In this document: piece by piece, positions 9,933 through 19,156 of the stretch | How positions within the stretch are numbered: the stretch's first letter is position 1 | Layout: the number at the start of each line of letters is the position of its first letter | From: Lentisphaerota bacterium | GTDB lineage: Bacteria > Verrucomicrobiota > Kiritimatiellia > UBA8416 > VGWJ01 | Assembly (NCBI GenBank): GCA_016873635.1 | Contig: VGWJ01000003.1 | Coordinates: 30,294-94,293 of the forward strand | Direction: 5' to 3' | Length of the DNA stretch: 64,000 nucleotides | Translations under genes and position numbers: made by a program | The notes under the pieces: model-generated | Databases searched by the model: none | The model's input: the letters and a program-made list of their open reading frames with translations, nothing else | Told to the model about the DNA's origin: nothing

Positions 9933-10844
9933 GTGAACATCGTCGTCGTCGGCCCCGGCGCCATGGGCTGCCTCTTCGCCGCCCTGCTCAAGGAAGCGGG
10001 CCACGACGTCCGGCTGCTCGACCGCGACGGCGCGCGCGCCCGCGAGATCACGGAACGCGGTTTGCTGGTTGAAAGCGACGGCGCAACCCGGACGGTTCCC
10101 GTGCGCGCGAGCGCCGATCCCGCGGCCATCCCGCCCGCGCCTCTGGCGATAATCTTCGTCAAGGCCTTCGACACCGCCGCGGCGGCGCGGGCCGCGGCGG
10201 CGCGGCTGACGGAAAACGGCACGATCGTGACCCTCCAGAACGGACTGGGCAACGTGGAGCAGATTGCGCGCTGCGTGCCGCCGGACCGCATCGTGTGCGG
10301 AAGCACCGCGTACGGCGCCGAAACCCTGGGGCGGGGACGCGTCCGGCTCAACGGCGCAGGCCCCACAATCGTGGCGCCGGCCGTGCCGGCGGGCGCGGGC
10401 CGCGCCGCGGCCGTCCGCGAGCTGTTCGCCGCCGCCGGCATTCGGGCCGCGGCGCGGCCCGACGCCGCCTCGGTCCTGTGGAGCAAGCTGGCGATCAACG
10501 CCGGCGTGAATCCCGTCAGCGCGATCTTCGGCGTGGCCAACGGCGCCGTGCCGCGGCTTCCCGGCGCGCGCCGGCTCATGCACGCGGCCGTCTGGGAAGC
10601 CGCCCGCACGGCCGCCGCGCACGGCATTCGCCTCGGCTATGACGATCCCATCGCCGAGGCGGAGCTCGTGTGCAACCTTACGGCGGGCAACGTCTCATCC
10701 ATGCTGCAGGACGTCCGCCGGGGCCGCCGCACCGAGATCGAGCAGATCACGGGCGCCGTCGTAAAGGCCGCGGGGAACAAGAACGTCGCCGCGCCGGCCA
10801 ACGGTTTCCTCCTGCGCGCCGTGCCACGGATCACCCGCGCCTGA
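9933..10844 (+). CDS. panE: 2-dehydropantoate 2-reductase (ketopantoate reductase)
   Basis: NADPH-dependent reduction of ketopantoate to pantoate in coenzyme A synthesis. The N terminus has the dinucleotide motif VVGPGAMGCLFAA. Next come KAFDT, VTLQNGLGN, the catalytic-lysine region WSKLAINAGVNPVSAI and the C-terminal SSMLQDVRRGRRTEIEQI. I chose the GTG at 9933 because the fold begins directly there and the product is then 303 residues, the same as E. coli PanE. A GTG at 9900 in the same frame is possible. panD, for beta-alanine, is also in this window at about 46 kb. Confidence 0.88.
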   Translation: MNIVVVGPGAMGCLFAALLKEAGHDVRLLDRDGARAREITERGLLVESDGATRTVPVRASADPAAIPPAPLAIIFVKAFDTAAAARAAAARLTENGTIVTLQNGLGNVEQIARCVPPDRIVCGSTAYGAETLGRGRVRLNGAGPTIVAPAVPAGAGRAAAVRELFAAAGIRAAARPDAASVLWSKLAINAGVNPVSAIFGVANGAVPRLPGARRLMHAAVWEAARTAAAHGIRLGYDDPIAEAELVCNLTAGNVSSMLQDVRRGRRTEIEQITGAVVKAAGNKNVAAPANGFLLRAVPRITRA

Positions 10845-10940
10845 CCGGCTTGCGTTCCGCCCGCGGGTTTTCCCGCGCGGTCTGCCCGCCCCCTCCCTGC
10901 CACCGCGCGCGGCCGGCCTCGGCGCAGGACCCGTGAACCT

Positions 10941-11067
10941 ACAGAGAGCAGTTCAGGCGCTTCGCGGCCGAACTGTTCTTGTTGAAGTCATTATGGCCGA
11001 GCATGGTGCGTCTGAAGGGGCCGGTTCCGGAGCGTGCACCATTGCGGGACCGAACTGCTCTTTCTAG
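10941..11067. repeat. Two copies of a dispersed GAACTG hairpin element
   Basis: The gap between panE and pabBC, which converge here, contains two related inverted repeats. The first, 10941-10980, pairs GCAGTTCAGGCGC-like and GCGGCCGAACTG arms around a TTC loop. The second, about 11030-11067, ends in GACCGAACTGCTCTTTCTAG. That 3' arm recurs exactly at 60829-60848, and the first copy recurs inverted at 45437-45479. Position at converging gene ends makes a bidirectional terminator role plausible, although there is no long U tract. Confidence 0.75.
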
Positions 11068-11115
11068 ACCGAACCCACCCCCCGCCGCAGGCTGTCGCGG
11101 CCGCCGGACGGCGCC

Positions 11116-12870
11116 TTATCGCGCCACCTGCGCCGGAATCCACCCGCGCACCGAGTTCACCAGGAAGAGCCGGTCCGTCGGCCTGAGATCCTCTTTCCGC
11201 ACTATGCCCTCGCGCACCTCCCCCCGGCTGAGAAGCCATTCGCGGAATACGCCGGGCAGCAGGCCGCACCCCACCGGCGGCGTTATGCGCCGGCCGTCCT
11301 TCTCCACGACCACGTTGGCGATCGTGCTTTCGGTGATTTCCCCGGCCGAGTTCCACAGCAGCACGTCGTCCGCGTCGGCGGCGGACGCGCGCGCCCGCTC
11401 GTACACGGCGCGGAAAGTGGTCTTGTGGTAGAGCAAGCGGTCGGCCCGATCCACGGGCGCGGGGGCCAGCGCCACCTTCCACGGCGCGCGCATCTCACCC
11501 GCGGGCAGGGGCGTTGCTTCCACGGCGACGCCGCCGTCCGCCGCCAGGCGCAGGCGCACGCGGCAGCGCGCCGCTCCCGACGCGCGCCCCTGCCGTTCAA
11601 GCGTCCCTCGCAGGCGCGCCTCGTCGCACGCAAAGCCGAAATAGGCGGCCGACCGCGCCAGGCGCCTGAGATGCAGGTCGAGCAGAAAGTATCCCGCGGA
11701 CCCGTCCCACAGCATCGTTTCCAGCAGCTCGAACTCGGGCGTTTGTTCCGTGAGCACGGCGCTTTTGACGCGGCACTCGTCGTACTCGGCGCCGGCTTCC
11801 GAATCCCACACGATCCCGCCGCCGACCCCGTATTCGGCGCGCCCGGCGGCGCGGTCGACCACGGCGGTGCGGATAGCCACGCTGAACTCCGCGCGGCCGC
11901 CGGGGGCCACGCAGCCGATCGCCCCCGTGTACACGCCGCGCGGGGCGGTCTCGAGCTCGCGGATGATCCGCATCGTGCGCACCTTGGGCGCGCCGGTGAC
12001 TGAAGCGCACGGGAACAGGGCCCGCATCACCTCGCTGAAAGGCCGCGTCGTGCGGGCCGCCACGGTGGAGGTCATCTGCCACACCGTGGGATGCCGCTCC
12101 ACCGTGAACAGCGCCGGGACGCGCACGCTGCCGGGCGCGGCCACTTTCCCGATATCGTTGCGGATCATGTCCACGATCATCACGTTTTCCGCGCGGTTCT
12201 TGGCCGAGTCGCGCAGCGCGGCCGCGGCGGCATCGTCTTCGTCGCAGGTCCGGCCCCGCGGGGCCGTGCCTTTCATGGGCCGCGAGACCACCGTTTCGCC
12301 GTCCAGCGCGAAGAACAGCTCGGGCGAAGCCGAGCACACGACAAAGCGCCCGGTGTCCAGGAACGCGGCGTAGCCGGGCGGCCGCGCCGCGGCCCAGCGC
12401 CGGAAGAGCTCCCGCGGGTCGCCGCGGCAGGCGGCGCGCAGGCGGAACGAGTAGTTCACCTGGTACGTGTCGCCGGCGTACAGGTAGCGCTTGATGCGTT
12501 CGATCGCCGCGGCGTAGTCCTCCCTCGGCATCGAGGGCTCCCAGGCCGGCGTTTCGAACGGCGCGCCGGCGCGCATGGCGGGAAGAGGGCCCGCGGACGG
12601 TGCCTCGAACAGGCCGAACCACAGCAGAGGCATTTCCGACGCCGCGTGCGTGCGGAAGGCGGGGTCCATGCCGGGCGCGGCCTCGTAGGCCACGTAGCCG
12701 GCCGCGTAAAGCCCGCCGGCCGCGGCCCGTTCCACGCGCCGCAGGGCGGGCAACACGTCCGCCGCATCGCGCGCGGCAATCACTTCAGCCGGCGCGCGGA
12801 AGCAGCGCCATCCCGCGCCGGGCCCTTCGGGCCACAGGTAAACGCATATGTCTCCGGCGTGGTGCGTCAT
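11116..12870 (-). CDS. pabB: Fused aminodeoxychorismate synthase component I and aminodeoxychorismate lyase
   Basis: A 584-residue two-domain enzyme for p-aminobenzoate (folate) synthesis. Residues about 1-360 are the chorismate-binding component I, with SRPMKGTAPRG, RNDIGKVA and VTGAPKVRTM. Residues about 365-584 are a class IV aminotransferase-like lyase domain of PabC type, with the PLP lysine in YHKTTFR and ITESTIANVV. The fusion would carry chorismate amination and pyruvate release in one chain; the glutaminase PabA is not encoded nearby. It begins 5 nt after the phosphatidyltransferase gene and is the last gene of the exosortase-containing run. Confidence 0.92.
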   Translation of the reverse strand: MTHHAGDICVYLWPEGPGAGWRCFRAPAEVIAARDAADVLPALRRVERAAAGGLYAAGYVAYEAAPGMDPAFRTHAASEMPLLWFGLFEAPSAGPLPAMRAGAPFETPAWEPSMPREDYAAAIERIKRYLYAGDTYQVNYSFRLRAACRGDPRELFRRWAAARPPGYAAFLDTGRFVVCSASPELFFALDGETVVSRPMKGTAPRGRTCDEDDAAAAALRDSAKNRAENVMIVDMIRNDIGKVAAPGSVRVPALFTVERHPTVWQMTSTVAARTTRPFSEVMRALFPCASVTGAPKVRTMRIIRELETAPRGVYTGAIGCVAPGGRAEFSVAIRTAVVDRAAGRAEYGVGGGIVWDSEAGAEYDECRVKSAVLTEQTPEFELLETMLWDGSAGYFLLDLHLRRLARSAAYFGFACDEARLRGTLERQGRASGAARCRVRLRLAADGGVAVEATPLPAGEMRAPWKVALAPAPVDRADRLLYHKTTFRAVYERARASAADADDVLLWNSAGEITESTIANVVVEKDGRRITPPVGCGLLPGVFREWLLSRGEVREGIVRKEDLRPTDRLFLVNSVRGWIPAQVAR

Positions 12871-12875
12871 CGGCT

Positions 12876-13490
12876 TCAGGAAACGCCGTGCGAGCCCGGC
12901 GGCGTGCCCGCGTCCGATTCAAGCTCCCGCCGGATGCGGAGGGCGTGTTTGACGGAGGGCACGTCGGCGCGCCATTTGCGGAGGATGAGCGTGATGGCGA
13001 TCTCCTCGATCCCGGCCGCGATCATCACGGGCACGGCCAGACGGAAGGGCCAGGCCGCGCCCGTGGCCACGAGCAGCAGCACCCCGGCGCCCATCAGCAC
13101 CGCCGAGACCTTCGCGGCCCACGTGTGAAAGCTCGTCAGGCGCCCGAAGCGGAGCACGCCGATCAGCACGGGGGTCACGTAGCCCACAACCGCGACGCCC
13201 ACGAAGAAGGCTTCGCGCCGGATCAGTTCGGGCCACAGGCGCCAGGCGCACGCGGCCAGGCCGGCGTACATGGCGAAGTCGGCGATGCTGTCCAGCCGGG
13301 CGCCGGCGCTGGTGACCATGTGGAGCTTGCGGGCCAGGAAGCCGTCGACGCAGTCGGTGGCCAGCGCCGCGCAGAAGAGGAAAAGAAAAGCCTGGGCCCG
13401 GCCCGTGTATCCCAGGTAAAGCAGCGCCGGCACGGCGGCCAGCCGCAGGCCGCTGAGCGCGTTGGGAATATTCAGCGCGGCGCGCGTCAT
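12876..13490 (-). CDS. CDP-alcohol phosphatidyltransferase family protein
   Basis: Membrane enzyme that transfers a phosphoalcohol from a CDP-linked donor to an alcohol in phospholipid or polyol lipid synthesis. The complete signature D-x2-D-G-x2-A-R-x8-G-x3-D-x3-D lies at residues 46-71 (Asp46, Asp49, Asp67, Asp71). Several hydrophobic segments follow. The 204 residues fit PgsA or PssA-like enzymes, but the substrate cannot be told. The ATG overlaps the exosortase stop as ATGA, so it is translationally coupled to that gene, and a lipid partner for envelope anchoring is a reasonable guess. Confidence 0.88.
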   Translation of the reverse strand: MTRAALNIPNALSGLRLAAVPALLYLGYTGRAQAFLFLFCAALATDCVDGFLARKLHMVTSAGARLDSIADFAMYAGLAACAWRLWPELIRREAFFVGVAVVGYVTPVLIGVLRFGRLTSFHTWAAKVSAVLMGAGVLLLVATGAAWPFRLAVPVMIAAGIEEIAITLILRKWRADVPSVKHALRIRRELESDAGTPPGSHGVS

Positions 13491-16400
13491 GGCGAGGATC
13501 TGGCGCGCTCTTTCATCAGCAGCTTGAGGCGCGAATGCATGTCCCGGGCGCGCGCCTCCACCGCGTCGGAACGGCGCGCGTTGCGCCGCACGGCGTCCAC
13601 GATCTCCTGCGCCTTCCCGTAATTGCCCCGGCTCATTTCCAGCTCAGCCGCGTTGAGCCTGACTTCCAGGTCGCCGTAGGCGCCCTCCTCGAGCACGGCC
13701 AGCGCCTTCTCCATATACTCGCGCGCCAGATCCAGGTCCCCGCTCTTCATGTACACCACCGCCGCCGTGTCCAGCGCGGCGTAGGACCGGTTGTCCAGCG
13801 CCAGCAGCGCCGGCAGCATTTCACGCGCCCTGGGCAGCCCGCCGGGCACGCCGGCCAGCGTGTAGACGAGGTTGTTCAGCACGTTGGTGCTGGCGGGGTA
13901 GAGCGCGCGGGCCGTTTCCAGGATCTCCACGGCGCGTTCCGAATGCCCCTGCACCCGCGCGGCCTCGGCGGCGAGCAGAAGCGACGAAGGGCGCATGCCG
14001 CGCGCGTCCAGCTCGAAAGCCTCGTCCAGCACGGTCATCGCCCGGGCCAGGTCGCGCCGGCCGAAGTACGCGAATCCCAGGCGTTCCGCCCATTGGGTCG
14101 ATTCCGGGAAGCGCTCTTTGAGGAACTCCAGCGCGGCGATGAGGTCCACGTCCTTCGCGCCTTCGCGCGCCTTTATCCGCACGATCAGCTCGTAGAACAC
14201 CGTGGGATCGCGCGCGTTCTCCGCCGCTTCGAGCGCGGACTTCATGGTCCACGAAACGTCGCCCAGCCGCAGCGCGCAATTCGCCGCCAGCGCCAGCGCC
14301 GGCAGGCAGCCGCGGCCGCGGGCCACGGCGTCGCGCGCCGCCACGGCGGCCGCTTCCGGAAGGTTGTTGCGGAGCAGGAACTGCCCGGCCCGCACCATCG
14401 TTCCCGGCGGATAGGTCTTCGCCGCGGCGGCCGACTGCATTTCGGCCAGGACCCAGGGACCCGGCCCTTCGTCGCGCAGGCGCGCGACCAGCGCGGCCAG
14501 CCAGATTTCGGCGTCGGCGGGGCAGGCCTCCCGCGCGCGCGCCACCGTTTCCCCGTCGCCCTCGCTGAGAGCCACGAGCGTGCGGTGCAGCACGGCCGAG
14601 CGCGGCAGCCGCCGCACCGCCTCGCGGGCGGAGACCAGCGCGCGCTCATGGTCTTTTTGCGTCGCGAGCAGGGCCGTGAGCCGGTGCAGCGCCGCGGCGC
14701 TTTCCAGGTCGTTCCGGCCCACGGCGGCCCAGCGCGCCGGATCGGAGGTCGCGCCCGCGCCGCCCGCGGCATACCACTTCGCCAGCAGCTCGTACAGGCC
14801 GCGCACGAACGGGCTGGTCGACCTCACGGCCTCCGCGGCGTGACGCGCGGCTTCGTCCGCCATCTGCTTCTCCGTGGGCGGCGTCGGCCAGAGGCGCATC
14901 ACGCTCATTTCCGCCGGCGGCGCGCTCAGCACGTCCTTCTCGCGTCCCTCGCGGTCGAGCTTGGCGCCCAGCGCGCGCGCCATGTCTTCGCCCGCCCTGG
15001 CGCGCCCGGTGTCGAGAAGCATCTGCGCCATGCCGGGGGTCACCCCGCCCACGCCTTCGCGGCCCAGGATGAAGAGGGCCTCCTCGCGGAAGCCGAAACC
15101 GGCCAGAATGGCGGCCTCCGCGATTTCCAGCTGCGCCGCGCCGGGGAAGATCTCGCGCGAGCGCGCCAGCACGTCCAGCGCGCCGACCGCCAGGTTGACG
15201 TTCATCATGGCGTTGACCAGCATGAGGCGCGAATTGAGGGTGGGAATGGGCGTGATCTCGTCGTAGGCCCGCAGCGCTTCGTAGGATTCCTGCCAGGCGC
15301 GCACCTGGTCGTAGAACACCGCGTGCTGCAGCATGATGGCGTCGTCCCGGTCCGGGTAGCGCGTCAGCAGCTCGTCGAGCTGCGCGTGCGCCTCGGCGAA
15401 GCGTCCGGCCATGCCCAGCGCCACGGGATAGCTCATCTCCATGGTGGGCGTCAGCGCGCCTTCGCGGTCGCGGCGCTCCAGTTCGGCGATGGCCTCGTCG
15501 AGATAGCGCCGCCGGACCGCGGTCGGGTCCCCTTCGCCCAGTTCGTCCGCCAGCGGCACCCGCGACCAGAAGGGCTGCATGGCCGCGACGCCGCGGGTGA
15601 CGCGGTAGAGCGGCCGCAGGTCGAGCAGCTCGAACGCGTTGCGGGCCTCGAGACCGAGCTGCCGCCGCCGGAAGGCGAACCACACGCCGCCGTACCGGAC
15701 GGCCGCCAGGGCCAGCGCCGGATCGCGGGAATCCAGCTCGCGCAGGCGCGCGAACACCCGCCAGCCCAGGTCCGGGCGGCGCAGCTCGAAGCAGTACGAG
15801 AGGTAGGTCGCCAGGCGGGCGGCGTCGAGCGCGGGCAGGTTCTTTTCCAGCGACTCCGCGAACGCGCGCTCCCAGTTGCCGCCCGGCGCGCCGGAGGCCA
15901 GCGCGAAAAGCGCGGTCAGGAAGCGCGGCTCGTCCGGCCAGTCTTCGAGGCCCTGCTGCAGGATGCGAGCGGCGGCCGACGTTTCGCGCAGGCGCAGGTG
16001 CGCGTGGACGGCGATGAGGGCCGAAGCGAATTGCCGGTGGCGAACGTGGCTGTCGCAGCCCGCGATGGCCAGCCACTGCTCCCGGGCCGCGAGGTACGGG
16101 AAGAGGGCGCGCACCCGGTCGATCACCATATGCGACCGCGCCGCGAGCACGACGTTGCGCGCCGCTTCATCCGCGCGGTCGCGTTTGGCCGCGTATTCGG
16201 CCCTGACGATCGCGACGCCCGGATTGCGCTGGACGTTCGCCGGGAGGGCGTCCACCAGCGCCGCGGCCTCTTCGGCGCGGCCGGTGGCCATCAGCACCCA
16301 GCTCTTCAGAATGGTCTCCTCCATGCTCAGGCTTGCGGGCGGCAGACGGTCGAACTGATCGAGGGCCTCGGCGTAGCGCTGCCGCGCCACGTAGAGCCGC

Positions 16401-17503
16401 GCGCGCTTGCCCTGCAGGTCGCGGCTGCCGGGCCTGAGCTCGAGCGCGGCGGCCAGCGCCCGCTCCGCGGCGTCGGGGGACCGGATCATCAGCGCGTCCA
16501 CCACGCCGCCGATCATCGCCGCGCGGTGCGCGGGACGGGCCTTGCGGATGCCGATGAACGTCGCGCCGGCCAGGATCACGACCAGGGCCGCCGCCCACGA
16601 CCACCGCAGCCCGAGGCGCCAGATTCGCGGCAGCCGGCTGGCGCGATCCGGACGCTCCAGATGCCCGCTGGCGCGGCCTTCCCTGAGCATCTTCCGCCGG
16701 GCCCGGAACGCGCGCCACCACGTGGCCTCGCCCTGCACCGCGAACAGGCACACCAGCAGGAAGACGCCCAGCGTGTCGTGCAGCACCGTCGCGCTCCACT
16801 CCGGCGGCATGCGGGACGACCACAGCGCCAGCGACACCACTCTCGCGATGTTCAGAAGGAGCACCTGGGCCAGACCCAGCGCGACGAAAGCGAGCGTCTC
16901 GAACCACCGGAACCGGTAGAGCAGGCACACGCCCAGCGTACAGAGCCCCACCGTGACGCCCGTGCGCATGCCGCTGCACGCCTCCGGCACGCCGAACGTC
17001 GCGTGGCTGAGGTGGATCGTCAGCCCGTCGGCCCAGCACCGCACGTTCAACGCCTGCAGGACGAATTCCGACGCTTCGACGGACATCACCTGCATGGCCA
17101 TCTGCAGCTTTCCGAACACCTGGCCGGGCAGCGGATGGATCCAGTAGAGCAGGAACAGCGCGATCAGGATGTCCCTGCCGTACCGGTCCGGCAGGGACCA
17201 GCGCAGGCAGGCGTAAAACAGCAGGACCATCCCGAGCCATTCGAACTGGTGCACGTTGAAAACGATGCCCAGCACGGCCAGCAGGGCGCCGGCGACGGCG
17301 ACGGCCGGGATCAGAACGGAAGGCGGGCGGGCGCCGGATCCCGCGGGCTTGGGGCGCAGCAGGATCAGCGTGGCGAAGAGCGTCCCCAGGACAAAGCGGA
17401 TCAACCCTTCTTCGATGCCGGTAAGCCGGCCGAAGTTGGCGGCCGCCCAGGCTCCGAACAGCACAAGGGCCGCGGCCAGCACTGCCTTGCGCAGCATCGT
17501 CAT
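13487..17503 (-). CDS. Exosortase-family membrane peptidase fused to a very long TPR region
   Basis: A 1338-residue fusion. Residues 1 to about 262 form an exosortase/archaeosortase-type multi-pass domain with the full putative catalytic set: Cys175 in VPEACSGMRTG, Arg220 in NIARV and His241 in VLHDTLG. One more hydrophobic segment lies at about 300-318. The remaining ~1000 residues are alanine- and arginine-rich helical repeats of TPR type (for example AAALELRPGSRDLQGKRARLY and FGRRDLARAMTVLDEAFEL). Exosortases process and sort proteins with short C-terminal PEP-CTERM-like signals; no such substrate is visible in this window. The gene lies between an outer-membrane barrel and a phosphatidyltransferase gene. 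Confidence 0.9.
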   Translation of the reverse strand: MTMLRKAVLAAALVLFGAWAAANFGRLTGIEEGLIRFVLGTLFATLILLRPKPAGSGARPPSVLIPAVAVAGALLAVLGIVFNVHQFEWLGMVLLFYACLRWSLPDRYGRDILIALFLLYWIHPLPGQVFGKLQMAMQVMSVEASEFVLQALNVRCWADGLTIHLSHATFGVPEACSGMRTGVTVGLCTLGVCLLYRFRWFETLAFVALGLAQVLLLNIARVVSLALWSSRMPPEWSATVLHDTLGVFLLVCLFAVQGEATWWRAFRARRKMLREGRASGHLERPDRASRLPRIWRLGLRWSWAAALVVILAGATFIGIRKARPAHRAAMIGGVVDALMIRSPDAAERALAAALELRPGSRDLQGKRARLYVARQRYAEALDQFDRLPPASLSMEETILKSWVLMATGRAEEAAALVDALPANVQRNPGVAIVRAEYAAKRDRADEAARNVVLAARSHMVIDRVRALFPYLAAREQWLAIAGCDSHVRHRQFASALIAVHAHLRLRETSAAARILQQGLEDWPDEPRFLTALFALASGAPGGNWERAFAESLEKNLPALDAARLATYLSYCFELRRPDLGWRVFARLRELDSRDPALALAAVRYGGVWFAFRRRQLGLEARNAFELLDLRPLYRVTRGVAAMQPFWSRVPLADELGEGDPTAVRRRYLDEAIAELERRDREGALTPTMEMSYPVALGMAGRFAEAHAQLDELLTRYPDRDDAIMLQHAVFYDQVRAWQESYEALRAYDEITPIPTLNSRLMLVNAMMNVNLAVGALDVLARSREIFPGAAQLEIAEAAILAGFGFREEALFILGREGVGGVTPGMAQMLLDTGRARAGEDMARALGAKLDREGREKDVLSAPPAEMSVMRLWPTPPTEKQMADEAARHAAEAVRSTSPFVRGLYELLAKWYAAGGAGATSDPARWAAVGRNDLESAAALHRLTALLATQKDHERALVSAREAVRRLPRSAVLHRTLVALSEGDGETVARAREACPADAEIWLAALVARLRDEGPGPWVLAEMQSAAAAKTYPPGTMVRAGQFLLRNNLPEAAAVAARDAVARGRGCLPALALAANCALRLGDVSWTMKSALEAAENARDPTVFYELIVRIKAREGAKDVDLIAALEFLKERFPESTQWAERLGFAYFGRRDLARAMTVLDEAFELDARGMRPSSLLLAAEAARVQGHSERAVEILETARALYPASTNVLNNLVYTLAGVPGGLPRAREMLPALLALDNRSYAALDTAAVVYMKSGDLDLAREYMEKALAVLEEGAYGDLEVRLNAAELEMSRGNYGKAQEIVDAVRRNARRSDAVEARARDMHSRLKLLMKERARSSP

Positions 17504-17546
17504 CTCCCCACCCGCGGGTTCAGCACGGCGGCTCCCCTTCGGCCGC

Positions 17547-19088
17547 TCAGAATTCGTGCGCGTAGACGAGGCGCACGCCGTATATCTCGCGCTCGAAGGC
17601 CAGCTTCCGCTCCTCGCTGGTGCGCCGGATATACTGTGCGTAGGCCTCCAGGTCCAATTCGCGCGTCAGCGCCACCAGCAGCGATGCGCTGCTGGCCCAC
17701 GTAATGTAGTCGCTGCGCCACTCGGCGTCAATCTCCGGGTCAGGCGCCAGGTCCGCCGCCAGCTCGCGGGGCGCCGCGCCTTCAGGCGTGGCGCGGGTAT
17801 CGCGCGCGTCCGGCAACGGCGCGTTCCAGCGCACGCTGTAGACCGTATCGCCCCGCAGCCGCACGTAGGGCGTGATCGGGACTTCCGCGCGCAGGCCGCT
17901 GTCCCAGTCCCGGTAGCCGAGCCACTCGTCGCGCGCCGGATCCACGATGCGCCACTGCGTAAACGCGCCGGCCTTGACCCATTCGCCGCCGAAATCGACC
18001 TGGTAGCGGTAGAGATCGACCGTCGCCAGCGGGTAGTTGAAGTCGGTCACAAGCGACCGGGAAAAGCTCAGCGAATGGGAAAGCTTGCGCGTCAACTGCG
18101 TCTTCAAGCCGGCGAGACCGACGAGCGTGGCGACGTCCGTGCGGCCGGTGTCGCCGGCATGGTAGCTGTGTCCCTGCGAATAGCCGACGCCGACGAAAAG
18201 CACGGTCGAGCGCGTGAGCGGGATGGCGGTGCCCCGCCCGAGGTCCACCCGCAGCAGGTATTCCTCCGTGTCCACGCGCGGGCGGTTGGTGGCCGCGTAG
18301 TCGGTCTGCGAGAAACTGGCCCAGGCGCCTACCGTCGCGCCGGGGACCAGTTCCCACTCGTAGCCCGCGCTTTCGTCGTACGTCACGCGCTCCTGGTCGC
18401 TGAATTCGTCGCTGAACGGAATGAGGTCCGTCCGGCTGCCCCGCAGGGAAACGTCCTGCCGTTCGGACAGCAGCCAGTCGAGATCCGCTCCGAGCCGGTT
18501 CTGAAAATGCTCGTAGCGCGCGCCGCCGTACGGATCCTCGAGCCCGCGCGTGTCGATGAAGTCGGTGCGATACGCCGCGTCGTCGTAAAGCCGCCCCTTG
18601 ATGAACGGCGTCAGCGCGAACTCCGAGGAGATGCTGGCGAACACGCCTTCCTCGGCCAGGTCCACGCGAAACTCGTCCTCCTGCGTCTTGAGAGGGTAAT
18701 GCTCGTAGGTCACCCGCACCGACACGTCCAGGTCCGTGGTCGGCGTAACGATCAGGTAATTGCGGAAGATCAGCGACCCGACAATGGGGAAATCGTGCCC
18801 GTCCGTCTGGATGCGGCCGCGCCGGTTCTCGTGGAGAAAGTCCGTGCCCGTGCCGCGGCTTTCGGTGTAGCGCCATCCGGCCTCGATGTACAGCAGGACC
18901 GTCGAATAGAACGGGCCCAGGCGCAGAGTCACGTAGTCCGGCGGGGCGATGTCGCGGTGGTTGTGGAACCGGAGGCCCTGCGCCACGGCGGCGGCGGGCA
19001 GCAGCAGCAACAGCAGCAGCGTGCCGGACGCGCGGCGCGCGAAGCGCGAAGCGGCCGGCGGCCGACGGTTTTCGGTCCTCGGTTGCAT
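17547..19088 (-). CDS. Outer-membrane beta-barrel protein next to the exosortase
   Basis: 513 residues with a signal peptide (ASGTLLLLLLLPAAAVAQG) and a body of alternating polar and aromatic strands, such as YVTLRLGPFYSTVLLYIEAGW and LDVSVRVTYEHYPL. It ends in a C-terminal phenylalanine (LVYAHEF), as outer-membrane barrels do. Barrels of the EpsL or beta-barrel porin 2 type often accompany exosortase and exopolysaccharide loci, and this gene lies 43 nt before the exosortase start. The ATG at 19088 is the only good start; no clear ribosome-binding site is seen, and the leader contains the TTTTCGGT low-complexity sequence. Exact function is unknown. Confidence 0.82.
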   Translation of the reverse strand: MQPRTENRRPPAASRFARRASGTLLLLLLLPAAAVAQGLRFHNHRDIAPPDYVTLRLGPFYSTVLLYIEAGWRYTESRGTGTDFLHENRRGRIQTDGHDFPIVGSLIFRNYLIVTPTTDLDVSVRVTYEHYPLKTQEDEFRVDLAEEGVFASISSEFALTPFIKGRLYDDAAYRTDFIDTRGLEDPYGGARYEHFQNRLGADLDWLLSERQDVSLRGSRTDLIPFSDEFSDQERVTYDESAGYEWELVPGATVGAWASFSQTDYAATNRPRVDTEEYLLRVDLGRGTAIPLTRSTVLFVGVGYSQGHSYHAGDTGRTDVATLVGLAGLKTQLTRKLSHSLSFSRSLVTDFNYPLATVDLYRYQVDFGGEWVKAGAFTQWRIVDPARDEWLGYRDWDSGLRAEVPITPYVRLRGDTVYSVRWNAPLPDARDTRATPEGAAPRELAADLAPDPEIDAEWRSDYITWASSASLLVALTRELDLEAYAQYIRRTSEERKLAFEREIYGVRLVYAHEF

Positions 19089-19156
19089 CCGTGTAACGGC
19101 GGACTTCAGCCTCAGCCTAGCATCGGAACGGCGCACCTCAAGCCGAAATCCGCGCT

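Noticed and set aside
13535..17704. Open frame of about 1390 codons on the plus strand
   Set aside because: It is the mirror of the exosortase-TPR gene; the translation is rich in His, Arg, Gln and Pro without any motif, as expected for antisense frames in GC-rich DNA.
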